NCBI RefSeq assembly: GCF_001999905.1
Contig: NZ_CP019640.1
Span: 1,964,001-2,028,000, forward strand
Direction: 5' to 3'
From: Planococcus lenghuensis
Lineage (GTDB): Bacteria > Bacillota > Bacilli > Bacillales_A > Planococcaceae
Length of the DNA stretch: 64,000 bases
In this document: positions 26,315-35,534 of the stretch, piece after piece
Layout of the letters: each line of letters opens with the position of its first letter
Position numbering within the stretch: position 1 is the first letter of the stretch
Notes under the pieces: generated by a model
What the model saw: the letters and a program-made list of their open reading frames with translations, nothing else
What the model was told of the DNA's origin: nothing
The model's database searches: none
Program-made: the position numbers and the translations under genes

Positions 26315-26733
26315 ACTTAACCTCCTTTGGTGAATTTGCATTTCGAACAAGTGTATCCATTCCGTTGTCCTGACGCCCGGCCAATCAATCGCATAATCAG
26401 AAACAAGACAAGGCAGCTCTTTTTCGCTGCTGTCTGGTTTATGGCTGCCGGTCCATTTATCAGTATGGCTACTATCCCAATATCCCGGTTGGAAATCGGC
26501 GAAAGAACTCCATTTTCACAGAAAAAAGATCAACCCTATTCTCTCACAAAACGATCATTTTAATGAAAAGCTATGTTAGCGAGTGTTATTGATATTTGTG
26601 GTTCTTATGTGATAGTGGTGAAGATAGAAATAAACATTCATTTTGCAGAAGAAGCCAAGCTGCAGCTTTTCTTATTGCCCGAAAGCGGAGCTGTTTTGCG
26701 AAAGTTCAATAGAGATATTTTACATAGCTTAAT
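26315..26733. other. Intergenic region without recognised gene
   Basis: About 420 bp. Open frames on the plus strand (26327-26563, 26573-26794) have no ribosome site and atypical composition. It holds the promoter of the MOSC gene; nothing else was recognised. Confidence 0.35.
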
Positions 26734-26770
26734 GAAAAAAAGCAGGAGAAGACCGAGGTCTCCTCCTGCA
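26734..26770 (-). terminator. Terminator of the general stress protein gene
   Basis: On the minus strand TGCAGGAGGAGACC-TC-GGTCTTCTCCTGC then TTTTTTT. Confidence 0.85.
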
Positions 26771-26786
26771 ATACAGTTAACTTCAT

Positions 26787-27329
26787 TTATTTAATGACGA
26801 ATACATCTGTAGTGACTGGTTCAGCAGTCTTGAACGCATCATGGATACGTTCGCGCTGTTCTTCATCCACTTCAGCAATGATCAGGATATTACCATTTTT
26901 CAGGTATTCCTCATACTGCTTTGCGTCTTTTTCAGGGATGCCTGCACCGGTCAGTGCACCGACAATACCGCCACCCGTAGCGCCGATTGCTGCACCGCTG
27001 AGTGTTGTTGCCAGCGGACCTGCTGCTGCGAGTACGCCGACACCAGGAATCGTCAGAAGGCCAATTTCTGCGATCAGACCTGCAACACCGCCAAGCACAC
27101 CGCCTGTTCCGGCACCGATTCCGAAGCCTTTTCCGGCATTTTTGCCGCGGCCGTCGTCGTCAGTTTCCGTATTTACGTCTGTGCGGTCTTCAATATCATC
27201 CACTGTGTCTTTGTCTTTCGCAAACACAGAGATTTCCCGGGTATCAAAGCCCAGTTCTTTCAGCGACTGAATAGCATTCAGCGCTTTCTCTTCGTTTTCG
27301 TAAACTCCGCCGATTAATGTCTTTGGCAT
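26787..27329 (-). CDS. General stress protein (YflT/GSP17M-like)
   Basis: 180 aa. N-terminal ferredoxin-like YflT domain (LIGGVYENEEKALNAIQSLK, ELGFDTREISVFAKD), then a Gly/Ala-rich hydrophobic middle (GIGAGTGGVLGGVAGLIAEI, PGVGVLAAAGPLATTLSGA), and a C-terminal part EKDAKQYEEYLKNGNILIIAEV. This matches general-stress 17M-type proteins of Bacillus. RBS GAAGGAGG. A sigma-B-type promoter lies about 70 nt upstream, which supports the assignment. Confidence 0.85.
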   Translation of the reverse strand: MPKTLIGGVYENEEKALNAIQSLKELGFDTREISVFAKDKDTVDDIEDRTDVNTETDDDGRGKNAGKGFGIGAGTGGVLGGVAGLIAEIGLLTIPGVGVLAAAGPLATTLSGAAIGATGGGIVGALTGAGIPEKDAKQYEEYLKNGNILIIAEVDEEQRERIHDAFKTAEPVTTDVFVIK

Positions 27330-27395
27330 GGGTAAATTCCTCCTTCAAAATTATCTCGTGCTATAGGATTCTTGAAGTATCCCTATGTTGTTTGA

Positions 27396-27421
27396 GTTCC
27401 CCAACGGACTTTTCACTAAAC
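27396..27421 (-). promoter_or_regulatory. Sigma-B-type promoter of the general stress protein gene
   Basis: On the minus strand GTTTAG (27421-27416), 14-nt spacer, GGGAAC (27401-27396), close to the sigma-B consensus GTTTAA-N13-15-GGGTAT. Confidence 0.65.
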
Positions 27422-27505
27422 ATGTACATTGGGTAATTCATTCCGGAAAGTGAAATTACAGCAAATCTTTATGAAAAAACCGGTTAATTATTATTAAAGC
27501 AGGGA

Positions 27506-28195
27506 TTATTCACGCAGCTCGTAATACTTCCGCCGGTTATGCCGGTAATTCGTCCATTGCAATGCCAGGATGCAAAGCAGAAGCCAGACACCGCCAGCCA
27601 ATTGACCTGCGAGCACATCACTTGGAAAGTGGGCTGCGAGATAGACCCGGCTTGCACCGATGAGGATGGCCAAAATAACGGCAAGTGCCGCTGATAGCCA
27701 TTTAAGGGCCGCATTTTCTACATTCCGGATAATCAGGAACGCCACAAATCCGTAAAAGACAAGTGACCCCATGGAATGGCCACTTGGAAAACTGAATCCG
27801 ATGGCATCAATGTCAGGGTTGATAGATGGCCGCTCCCGCTGATATACCTGCTTGAGAAACCATGTCAGCCCCCCGGCACCGGCAATCGCAATGATAAAAT
27901 AAACGATGCCCCATTTGTCTTTCAGCTTAAACCACATCAGCCCGACTACCACAATGGATGCCACAGTCAGAAACCAGACCGATCCAAGTTCCGTGATAAA
28001 AATCATGATGGCATCGAGTGTCGGGCTGTTCCAAGCTTCGAACCAGCCGATAATCATATCATCAAATCCGCTGAGTTCCTGTTCCATCAGCTCCCCTGCC
28101 AGCTCTGCGAATAAATAAATCAGCAGAGCGGCTACTGCCAGACCGATAATCAGCAGCAGCACGGGGAATACCGGTTTTTTCGCGTCTTGATCCAT
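27506..28195 (-). CDS. PAP2 family phosphatase (undecaprenyl-pyrophosphatase-like)
   Basis: 229 aa, about six membrane helices. The three-part acid phosphatase signature is complete: K-x6-R-P (KQVYQRERP), P-S-G-H (FPSGHSMG) and S-R-x5-H-x3-D (SRVYLAAHFPSD). Such enzymes dephosphorylate lipid pyrophosphates or phosphatidic acid at the outer face of the membrane. ATG 28195 follows AGGAGGTGGCTGGC; an upstream GTG lies inside the ribosome site. Starts 21 nt after the amidohydrolase stop, so the two share an operon. Confidence 0.9.
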   Translation of the reverse strand: MDQDAKKPVFPVLLLIIGLAVAALLIYLFAELAGELMEQELSGFDDMIIGWFEAWNSPTLDAIMIFITELGSVWFLTVASIVVVGLMWFKLKDKWGIVYFIIAIAGAGGLTWFLKQVYQRERPSINPDIDAIGFSFPSGHSMGSLVFYGFVAFLIIRNVENAALKWLSAALAVILAILIGASRVYLAAHFPSDVLAGQLAGGVWLLLCILALQWTNYRHNRRKYYELRE

Positions 28196-28216
28196 GCCAG
28201 CCACCTCCTGTGTATT

Positions 28217-29848
28217 CTAATTCTGTGGAGTGTTTTGGTGCTTGCTGTCCTGCATATAGGCACGGCGGCCGCGGGACCATGTTTCTATCACTTCCAGGTC
28301 TTGTATCTCAAATTCGCTGATTTCAGCCGGATGCGTGGACAGCAAGACAAAATCGGCAAAGTAGCCGGGCGCAAGCTTTCCTTTCCGGTCTTCCTGGAAT
28401 TCAAGTTCTGCAGGAGTGACGGTATAGCCATGATACAGTGAATCGATTTTCACTTTCTCATCCGGCATCCAGCGGCCTTCCGGCTTTCCTTCCAAATCTG
28501 TCCGATTAACGCCGGCAAATAGTTCAATGATGGGCGAGAGCGGGCCGATGGGACAGTCAGAACTTGTGGTGAACGGAATTTTGCGTTTATCGACTGAGCC
28601 CCAGGCATTACAGTACTTTTCCCGTTCGCGTCCGACCCATTTGCGCGTCTCTTTATACTCTTTCATCATGAAGCCGGGCTGAATTTCCAAATACGGTTTA
28701 ATTTGTTCCAGGCGCTCAAACTGATCCGGCGCCAACACCTGCGCATGAATGATCCGGTGCCGCAACTTATGTTCACCGGCGAACTCAATCGCATCCAGCG
28801 CTTCATCCACTGCCCGGTCACCAATGGCGTGCATCGCCACCTGCATATCGTGTTCAGCCGCCAGTTTAACGATATCCTTCAAATCCTGGGAGGGATAATT
28901 CAGCACACCGCGCGTCTCCGGCCGGTCTGAATACGGTTCCCGGAGCGCACATGTATGGAGCCGCTGCGTCCCGTCAAGGAAAATTTTAATCGCACCGACT
29001 TTTACCCGTTCCGTACCATCTCCCGTGCGCATGTCCCAGTTTTCCAGAAAACCCTTTAAATCGCCAATGTTAAAAATATAATGATGCAGGTGCACATCAA
29101 CCGGCAATCTGCCCTCCTGTTCAAGTTCCGTATAGGCCGCCCACAGCGTTTCATAGGAACCGGCATAATTCAGGTCATCGGTGTGGACAGAGGTGATGCC
29201 ATTTTCAAGCAAGTGCGGCACAGCGCTTGCTACCGCTTCTTTTACTTTTTCTTTCGATTTCTGCCGGAACAGCACATGGATTAAATGGACAGCAGTATCT
29301 TTGAAGCGGCCGAGTAACTCGCCGTTTTTGTCTGTCTCTACGAATTCTTCCGGAAATCGCGTCAAGTCGATTTTTTCCTTGACGAGGTTAAGCGCTTTCG
29401 TGTTCACAATGCATTCGTGTCCATCATCGTGCAGGATGAACATCGGCTGTTCTGAAACGAGTCCGTCCAGATCCCGGGCATCGATCAGCCGGTCGATATC
29501 ATCGAATGTATCGTCCATCATTCCCCGGCCGACCATCCATTCGCCGTGTTTCATTTTTTCCTGATTATATTTCTTACGGATGATTTCCTGCATCTCTTTC
29601 CAGCTGGCTACGTTCCGAAGGTCCAATTCATCTTTCATGAGGCCAAAACGCAATAAATGCAGGTGGCTGTCATTGAATGAGGGGGCGAGGGTGAAGCCGG
29701 ATCCATCAATCACGTTTTCAAGATCCGCCGGTGGATCACCTTGTGTGATTTGTTCGATGATTCCATCTTTAAAGATGATGTGGTGCCGTTCGTTCGGACT
29801 ATCCCCTTCTCCGGGCCGGTATAATTTAACGTTTTTTATAATCGTCAT
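28217..29848 (-). CDS. Amidohydrolase family protein (YtcJ-like metal-dependent hydrolase)
   Basis: 543 aa. Amidohydrolase_3 layout: N-terminal composite beta domain (TIIKNVKLYRPGEGDSP), first metal motif LAPSFNDSHLHLLRFG (H-x-H), later His in HDMQVAMHAIGDRAVDEALD and RHRIIHAQVLAPDQFERLEQ, and SSDCPIGPLSPIIELFAGVNR near the C-terminus. It resembles YtcJ-type hydrolases of unknown substrate. RBS AGGAG. First gene of the operon with the PAP2 gene. Confidence 0.88.
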   Translation of the reverse strand: MTIIKNVKLYRPGEGDSPNERHHIIFKDGIIEQITQGDPPADLENVIDGSGFTLAPSFNDSHLHLLRFGLMKDELDLRNVASWKEMQEIIRKKYNQEKMKHGEWMVGRGMMDDTFDDIDRLIDARDLDGLVSEQPMFILHDDGHECIVNTKALNLVKEKIDLTRFPEEFVETDKNGELLGRFKDTAVHLIHVLFRQKSKEKVKEAVASAVPHLLENGITSVHTDDLNYAGSYETLWAAYTELEQEGRLPVDVHLHHYIFNIGDLKGFLENWDMRTGDGTERVKVGAIKIFLDGTQRLHTCALREPYSDRPETRGVLNYPSQDLKDIVKLAAEHDMQVAMHAIGDRAVDEALDAIEFAGEHKLRHRIIHAQVLAPDQFERLEQIKPYLEIQPGFMMKEYKETRKWVGREREKYCNAWGSVDKRKIPFTTSSDCPIGPLSPIIELFAGVNRTDLEGKPEGRWMPDEKVKIDSLYHGYTVTPAELEFQEDRKGKLAPGYFADFVLLSTHPAEISEFEIQDLEVIETWSRGRRAYMQDSKHQNTPQN

Positions 29849-29933
29849 TCGCAGTTTTCTCCTTTCCTCACTGATCAGTTATCTCCCCCTTTTCCCTTGT
29901 CCTGATGCAGTTAAACGGCAAAAGAGGGAGACC

Positions 29934-31697
29934 TCAGTCTCCCTCTTCCATAAGATGCACTTCAGCCGGCACCCAGCCCCGGACGCTGTTAATGAGCCAA
30001 ATCCGGTCAGCTGCCGCCAGGTCCTCTATATGCAATACGTTTTCCTCGATTTCTTTCGTGTCCAGCAGCTGCTGCCGGAACACCCCCGGTAGTAACCCCG
30101 AATCCACTGGCGGCGTCAGCAATCTGCCATCCCGCTCGATGACGATATTGCCGATGGTGAATTCGGTCAATTCGTTTCGTTCATTCCACAGAAGTACCGA
30201 AAAAGCAGCGGTGTCCGCCTGGGCCATCTGTTCATCATAAATTGTACGGTTTGTCGTCTTATGATAAAGAAACGGATTCGCCGAATCAACCGGCGTCCGC
30301 GCGAGAACACAGCGGACGGGCACCGGCAGTCCGCCGAGCGGGACAGCTTCCGCCCGGCACTCGCCTTCTTTATTGCACAGCAACCGGACTTTATAGACAC
30401 CAGCCGGGAATTGTTCTGCCAGTTCTTCAAGACAAGTAACAGCGCGTACAGCAGGCGGTGAAAACCGGAAGTAGCGGGCGGAATCTGCGAGCCGGGCTAA
30501 ATGCCTTGTGAGATGCGGATACTTTCCGTCATCGAGCAGCAGGGATTCCAGCAATTCAAACGCCGGCCGCCGCTCTGTCAGCAGCCGAGCCTTGGCCGCG
30601 AGTTCCGCATACTCCCCTTCCGGTGTCGAGTCCCATGTAATCCCGCCGCCGACTCCATACGTGGCCATGCCGGTGGCCGAATCGATCAGCACCGTGCGAA
30701 TCGGCACATTGAAGACTGCCTGTTTTTCCGGGGTGATGTAGCCGATCGCCCCGCAGTACACATTGCGCGGCGTCTGTTCAAGCGTATTGATATGGCGCAT
30801 TGTACTTGCTTTTGGAGCACCGGTGATCGATCCGCATGGAAAAAGGGCAGCGAACCAGTCGAACACCGACAGCTCTGGACGGATGACCGCTTCGACCGTT
30901 GAGGTCAGCTGATGAACTGTTGGATAGGTTTCAGTTTCAAACAGCGCTGAAACTTGGACTGTGCCGGGCCGCGCCAGGCGGCTGATATCGTTGCGCAGCA
31001 AGTCAACAATCATTAAGTTTTCCGCCTGCTCCTTCTGTGAAGCGCGCAAATTTGCCGCCTGCCGGTCGTCTTCCGCAGTCGTGCGGCCGCGCGGGGCTGT
31101 GCCTTTCATCGGTTTGGCGGTGATCCGCCCATCTGCCACCCGAAAAAACAATTCCGGGGATGCAGACAGGATGCGGTAGCGACCGGTATCGAGGTACGCG
31201 CTGTAATCCGCCTGCTGATTGCGGAGCAGCTGATTATAAAATGCCCGATCGTCTCCTTCGAATGCCGCTGTCAGCCGTTCCGTGTAATTAACCTGGTAAG
31301 TCGTCCCTTGTTTGATGGCCTGCCGGATGCTGTGGACTGCATCCGTATAGTCCTGTTCAGAAGATGTCATCTGCCAGTCGGAAACGCGGTAAATGCCATC
31401 CTCGCTGAAATCTGTGGTCTCCAGAACGGCCGGCGCTTCAAATACGGCGAACCACACGAGAGGAAACCCCTTTCCGTCATGCGCCTTCAGCTCAGGACGG
31501 AAAGCGGGCGCCGCTTCATACGACACGAACCCGGCGACAGTATGGCCGCCCGCAAGTGCCTGTTCGACAGCATCAAACACGCCGCGAACTTCAGCCAAGT
31601 TCCCGGCAGTCAGTACCCGAAGCGGGTTGGTGAATTCGAGCGGCCGGCTGCCATCTTCCGGATTTCGGAAATCAAAGCGCAAATACGGAGTTCGCAT
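29934..31697 (-). CDS. pabB: Aminodeoxychorismate synthase component I fused to aminodeoxychorismate lyase
   Basis: 587 aa fusion. Residues 1 to about 365 are the chorismate-binding PabB domain: TTYQVNYTERL, SASPELFF, KPMKGTAPRG, ENLMIVDLLRNDISR, FPCGSITGAPK and the C-terminal YGVGGGITWDS. Residues about 375-587 are a class IV aminotransferase-type PabC domain (FELLESLLL, LARLADSARYF, the PLP Lys in FLYHKTTNR, NELTEFTIGNIV). Together with PabA it makes 4-aminobenzoate from chorismate for folate. The ATG lies within the end of pabA (26-nt overlap) with AGGAGGG upstream. An AbgT transporter, linked to pABA-glutamate, lies in the same window. Confidence 0.93.
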   Translation of the reverse strand: MRTPYLRFDFRNPEDGSRPLEFTNPLRVLTAGNLAEVRGVFDAVEQALAGGHTVAGFVSYEAAPAFRPELKAHDGKGFPLVWFAVFEAPAVLETTDFSEDGIYRVSDWQMTSSEQDYTDAVHSIRQAIKQGTTYQVNYTERLTAAFEGDDRAFYNQLLRNQQADYSAYLDTGRYRILSASPELFFRVADGRITAKPMKGTAPRGRTTAEDDRQAANLRASQKEQAENLMIVDLLRNDISRLARPGTVQVSALFETETYPTVHQLTSTVEAVIRPELSVFDWFAALFPCGSITGAPKASTMRHINTLEQTPRNVYCGAIGYITPEKQAVFNVPIRTVLIDSATGMATYGVGGGITWDSTPEGEYAELAAKARLLTERRPAFELLESLLLDDGKYPHLTRHLARLADSARYFRFSPPAVRAVTCLEELAEQFPAGVYKVRLLCNKEGECRAEAVPLGGLPVPVRCVLARTPVDSANPFLYHKTTNRTIYDEQMAQADTAAFSVLLWNERNELTEFTIGNIVIERDGRLLTPPVDSGLLPGVFRQQLLDTKEIEENVLHIEDLAAADRIWLINSVRGWVPAEVHLMEEGD

Positions 31698-32301
31698 CCA
31701 GGCACCCTCCTCCCGCTTTGGATTCGAGCCAGTCTTCCGCTTCCCGCACGCTATTGGAAAGCAGTTGCGGACCGGCTGCGGTCAAAATGGATTCAGGGTG
31801 AAACTGGATGCCCCAAACCGGGTCTGTGCGGTGGCGGACTCCCATAATCACCCCGTCTTCTGAACGGGCGGTCACCTGCAGAACGTCAGGCAATGCCGCT
31901 TCCTCCGCCGTCAGCGAATGATACCGGACTGCATCTGTGGGATTCGGCACGCCGGCGAACAGGCCCTGCCCGTCATGATGCACAGCGGATACTTTGCCGT
32001 GAACCGGTGCTTTCCCCGCAGTGATCCGGCCGCCATAGTAGTCGACGATTGCCTGATGACCAAGGCAGACACCCAGAATCGGGACTATGCCACTGAACGT
32101 ATCCAGCACCTTGCGTGCCGCTTTTGAATCCGCCGGTGCACCAGGTCCGGGCGACAGGACAATTAGTTTCGGCTGAGGAGAATGGAGATTTTCAGGCAGC
32201 AGCCGGTCATGCTGAAGCACCCGGATATCCGGATCCAGCTGTTCAAACAAATGGACCAGGTTATATGTAAAAGAATCATAATGATCGATGATCGCAATCA
32301 A
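31672..32301 (-). CDS. pabA: Aminodeoxychorismate/anthranilate synthase glutamine amidotransferase
   Basis: 209 aa class I amidotransferase supplying ammonia to PabB. IAIIDHYDSFTYNLVHLFEQ, oxyanion strand LSPGPGAP, nucleophile VPILGVCLGHQAIVDYYGG and the His/Glu pair GIQFHPES. The TTG at 32301 is chosen as start: AGAGGTG lies 6 nt upstream and it gives the usual N-terminus; the ATG 21 bases earlier has no ribosome site. Operon pabA-pabBC. Confidence 0.9.
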   Translation of the reverse strand: MIAIIDHYDSFTYNLVHLFEQLDPDIRVLQHDRLLPENLHSPQPKLIVLSPGPGAPADSKAARKVLDTFSGIVPILGVCLGHQAIVDYYGGRITAGKAPVHGKVSAVHHDGQGLFAGVPNPTDAVRYHSLTAEEAALPDVLQVTARSEDGVIMGVRHRTDPVWGIQFHPESILTAAGPQLLSNSVREAEDWLESKAGGGCLDANSVFAL

Positions 32302-32418
32302 TGGGGTCACCTCTTTGGTCATTGTGTTGTGCTTTGTTAATTATACTTCTTGAATGGAGCTGAATGGAATAATGACTAAAAAACCATACGAGTTTTCTCT
32401 ATATTTATAGTAATAATA

Positions 32419-32556
32419 AGCTGAACGGCGATTAAAATGGAGTAAATGCGCTTTAGGCCGAGTTGAATGTGCTTTAAAACACGCTGAGTGATCATTAAAA
32501 TCAATTGAACGATTTTTAAAGCCAGTTAAATGCCTGTTAAAAATTCGAGTAAATTT
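32419..32556. repeat. Degenerate 21-bp tandem repeat (about 7 units)
   Basis: Units begin near 32419, 32440, 32461, 32482, 32503, 32524 and 32546. The plus-strand unit is close to agttgaatgngctttaaaac; spacing is 20-22 bp. Because 21 is divisible by three, the minus strand translates into spurious seven-residue repeats (for example NDHSACF, KAHSTRP). Lies between pabA and the fruA terminator. Confidence 0.7.
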
Positions 32557-32593
32557 TCTTCGCCAATAAAGCCTTCCCGGAAGACCGATCATG

Positions 32594-32624
32594 AAAAAAC
32601 GCCCTCTTCAATGCGAGAGGACGC
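32594..32624 (-). terminator. Terminator of the fru operon
   Basis: Minus strand GCGTCCTCT/AGAGGGCGTTTTTT with 8-nt loop. Confidence 0.8.
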
Positions 32625-32640
32625 TTCATTATTAATTTGT

Positions 32641-34605
32641 TTACGCCATTTGCGGATTTTTCTTTTTCAGGAATCCGACAAGCAATGCGGCGACGACTGC
32701 ACCGGCAACAATTGCCAGGATATACAGCAGAATTCCGATGATGCTGCCTTCTTCCACGAGCCCAATGACGAACACGCCGCCGTGCGGTGCGCGCAGACTG
32801 ATATCAAACAGCATCGACAGACCGCCGGCAACCGCTGCACCGGCAACGACCGATGGAATAACCCGGGCGGGGTCGGCTGCTGCAAACGGAATGGCACTTT
32901 CCGTGATGAAGCAGGCACCGAGAACATACGATGTCTTTCCGGCTTCCCGCTCCTGGCGTGTAAATTTATTTTTAAACAGCGTTGTCGCCAGTGCGAGACC
33001 AAGCGGCGGCACCATACCGGCTGCCATGATCGCTGCGATGAATGTGTAGTTCTCTGCACTCAGCATCGCGATGCCGAATGTGTATGCCGCTTTATTGATC
33101 GGACCACCCATATCGATCGCCATCATGGCGCCTAAAATCAAGCCGACGATCACTTGGTTCGTACCACCCAGTCCTTCAAGGAAAGAGGAGACGCCGACAT
33201 AAAGCTGGGTAAGCGGCGGGTTGATCAGCATCATGACAATGCCGGTGATCGCAATACTGAAGACCGGATAAAACAGGACCGGCTTCAGCCCCTCAAGCCA
33301 TTCCGGTACATACGAGAAGACTTTCTTTACGCCAAGTGTTACATAACCGGCGAGGAAACCGGCGATCAAACCGCCAAGGAATCCGGAACCGCCACTAACT
33401 TCATCAACGCCTGTTACTGTAATGGCAATGAGTCCGCCGATCGCCCCTGGTGCAAAACCGGGCCGTTCAGCAATACTGGAAGCGATGAAACCTGCAAGTA
33501 CCGGTACCATCAGGAAGAACGCCCGGGCGCCGCCGATTTCACTTAGCATGGCTGCAAAACGGTTATATTCTTCACTCGTCGGGTCGGTCGCTTCTATACC
33601 CCAGAAAAATGAAATCGCAATGAGAATCCCGCCACCCACGACGAATGGCAGCATATTGGATACACCGTTCATTAAATGCTTATAGAATCCACCGAATGCT
33701 TCTGAAGCTTCTTCTGTATCACCGCGGTCTTTCGAATCGTGGCGGTACGTCGGCACCGCTTCCCCGATCGCCTGATCAAGGAGTGCATCTGTATCATGGA
33801 TTGCTTTTCCGACTTTGGTCTGAATCACTTTTTTGCCATTGAAACGGGCCATTTCAACTTTCGTATCCGCTGATACGATGATGGCATCCGCTTCTTCGAT
33901 TTCTGCTGCAGTCAGGCGGTTTTTGACGCCGCTCGAGCCGTTTGTTTCCACTTTGATCGAAATGCCGCGTTCTTTCGCCCGTTCCCGCAGCTTTTCAGCC
34001 GCCATATACGTATGGGCAATACCGGTCGGGCAAGCCGTAACCGCGAGAAGCTTTACTTCTTTGGCAATTTCATCCGCCGGCATATCCGCTGTGCTGTGGT
34101 CAATGTTTGGAATAATGTCATCATGCTCGTTGAATTCATCGCCGTATTCCGCATCTTCCTTATCGGATACAGCCTGCAGCACTTCTTCTTTCGTGTCCGC
34201 TTCCAAAATCCGGACACGGAATTTCTCATCCATCAGGAAAGTCGCCAACCGCGACAATGCCTCCAAGTGATCGTTTGCCGCACCTTCGCTCGCCGCGATC
34301 ATGAAGAACAATTGAGATGGCTTGCCATCAAGTGCTTCATACTCGACACCTTCAACCGAACGCCCGAAAGCGATGGCCGGTTCTCTGACTGCTGCCGTTT
34401 TCGCATGTGGAATGGCAATCCCGTCACCGATTCCGGTCGTGCTCTGTTCTTCACGGGCCATAATCGCTTTTGTAAACGCCTTGCGGTCATTCAGCTTACC
34501 AGCGCTGTCCAGTTGGCCCGCGAGCTCACTGAGCACATCCGCTTTGGTCGTTGACTGCAGATCCAGGACAATTGTATCTTCAGTCAATAAATTTGTGATT
34601 CTCAT
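32641..34605 (-). CDS. fruA: PTS fructose transporter subunit IIABC
   Basis: 654 aa with domains in the order IIA (1-145; phosphorylated His in GIAIPHAKT), IIB (about 185-285; active Cys in LLAVTACPTGIAHTYMAAEKL) and IIC (about 310-650; eight or more membrane helices, with GGPINKAAYTFGIAM and a PHGG motif in LRAPHGGVFV). It takes up fructose as fructose 1-phosphate using phosphate from HPr. Overlaps fruK by 4 nt. Confidence 0.95.
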   Translation of the reverse strand: MRITNLLTEDTIVLDLQSTTKADVLSELAGQLDSAGKLNDRKAFTKAIMAREEQSTTGIGDGIAIPHAKTAAVREPAIAFGRSVEGVEYEALDGKPSQLFFMIAASEGAANDHLEALSRLATFLMDEKFRVRILEADTKEEVLQAVSDKEDAEYGDEFNEHDDIIPNIDHSTADMPADEIAKEVKLLAVTACPTGIAHTYMAAEKLRERAKERGISIKVETNGSSGVKNRLTAAEIEEADAIIVSADTKVEMARFNGKKVIQTKVGKAIHDTDALLDQAIGEAVPTYRHDSKDRGDTEEASEAFGGFYKHLMNGVSNMLPFVVGGGILIAISFFWGIEATDPTSEEYNRFAAMLSEIGGARAFFLMVPVLAGFIASSIAERPGFAPGAIGGLIAITVTGVDEVSGGSGFLGGLIAGFLAGYVTLGVKKVFSYVPEWLEGLKPVLFYPVFSIAITGIVMMLINPPLTQLYVGVSSFLEGLGGTNQVIVGLILGAMMAIDMGGPINKAAYTFGIAMLSAENYTFIAAIMAAGMVPPLGLALATTLFKNKFTRQEREAGKTSYVLGACFITESAIPFAAADPARVIPSVVAGAAVAGGLSMLFDISLRAPHGGVFVIGLVEEGSIIGILLYILAIVAGAVVAALLVGFLKKKNPQMA

Positions 34606-35534
34606 AAATTCACATCCTGTTCTTGGAATGGTTTGATGGTGACTTGTTCACGAAGGGCTTCAACATCCTGTTTCCGGCATAAATCTGATTGGAACGCAGT
34701 CGCACTGCCGCTTGCCACACCGTTGCGGAATGCCTCGAGCGGCTCCGCACCGGCTTCCCATGCCGCAATGAATCCGGAAACCAGTGAATCACCGGCTCCG
34801 ACTGTATTGATAACTTTCCCTTTTGGCACTTCAGCGACAGCTGCTATGTCCTTGGAAACGTAAATGGCGCCCTTGCCGCCGAGTGATACGACAACATGCC
34901 GGATTCCTAATTCAACCAGCCGGCGGGCATACCGGACAGCAGCGGCTTGCGAAGTTATATCCGCTCCAAACAATTCCCCGAGTTCCTCCGCATTCGGTTT
35001 TATCAGAAACGGCTGATAAGCAGCGAGTTCCCGCAAAAGCGGGCCGGATGTATCCAGGACGAAGTGAATGCCCCGTTCCCGGCACATTCCCGCGAGCTGC
35101 TGAAAATAGCCATCCGGAACCTGCTTCGGCAGGCTGCCGGCCAGTACGAACCAGTCACCGCGGGAAAAATGCGCAAGCTTATCGGCAAGCGCTTTCAATT
35201 GCGCTGCATTTAATTCAGGCGCAGGGCCGTTCAATTCCGTCTCGGCTTCCGCTTTGATTTTCACATTAATCCGGGTGATGCCATCTACTGGAATGAAATC
35301 CGTTCGAATTCCTTCCTGTTTCAGAAACTGTTCGATGTACTGCCCGGTGAAACCGCCGGTGAAGCCGAGCGCAACCGTGTCTGTTCCAAGCCGCTTCAAT
35401 ACCCGGGATACGTTAATGCCTTTGCCTCCCGGGTAATACCGGACATCTTCCGTTCGGTTCAGACCGCCCGGGGAAAACACCGGCAGGTAAGTTGTATAAT
35501 CGATCGATGGCGAAAATGTACACGTGTAGATCAA
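34602..35534 (-). CDS. fruK: 1-phosphofructokinase
   Basis: 310 aa PfkB/ribokinase family. GGLNRTEDVRYYPGGKGINVSRVLKRLG near the N-terminus (substrate site) and VINTVGAGDSLVSGFIAAWEAG with the catalytic Asp near the C-terminus. Converts fructose 1-phosphate to fructose 1,6-bisphosphate. Middle gene of fruR-fruK-fruA with four-base overlaps on both sides. Confidence 0.94.
   Translation of the reverse strand: MIYTCTFSPSIDYTTYLPVFSPGGLNRTEDVRYYPGGKGINVSRVLKRLGTDTVALGFTGGFTGQYIEQFLKQEGIRTDFIPVDGITRINVKIKAEAETELNGPAPELNAAQLKALADKLAHFSRGDWFVLAGSLPKQVPDGYFQQLAGMCRERGIHFVLDTSGPLLRELAAYQPFLIKPNAEELGELFGADITSQAAAVRYARRLVELGIRHVVVSLGGKGAIYVSKDIAAVAEVPKGKVINTVGAGDSLVSGFIAAWEAGAEPLEAFRNGVASGSATAFQSDLCRKQDVEALREQVTIKPFQEQDVNL

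Noticed and set aside
26573-26794. 73-residue frame on the plus strand upstream of the stress-protein terminator
   Set aside because: No ribosome site and it runs through the terminator hairpin of the opposite gene.
32341-32592. Apparent protein with seven-residue repeats on the minus strand
   Set aside because: Produced by the 21-bp tandem repeat; no start signal, and the repeat units vary without respecting codons.
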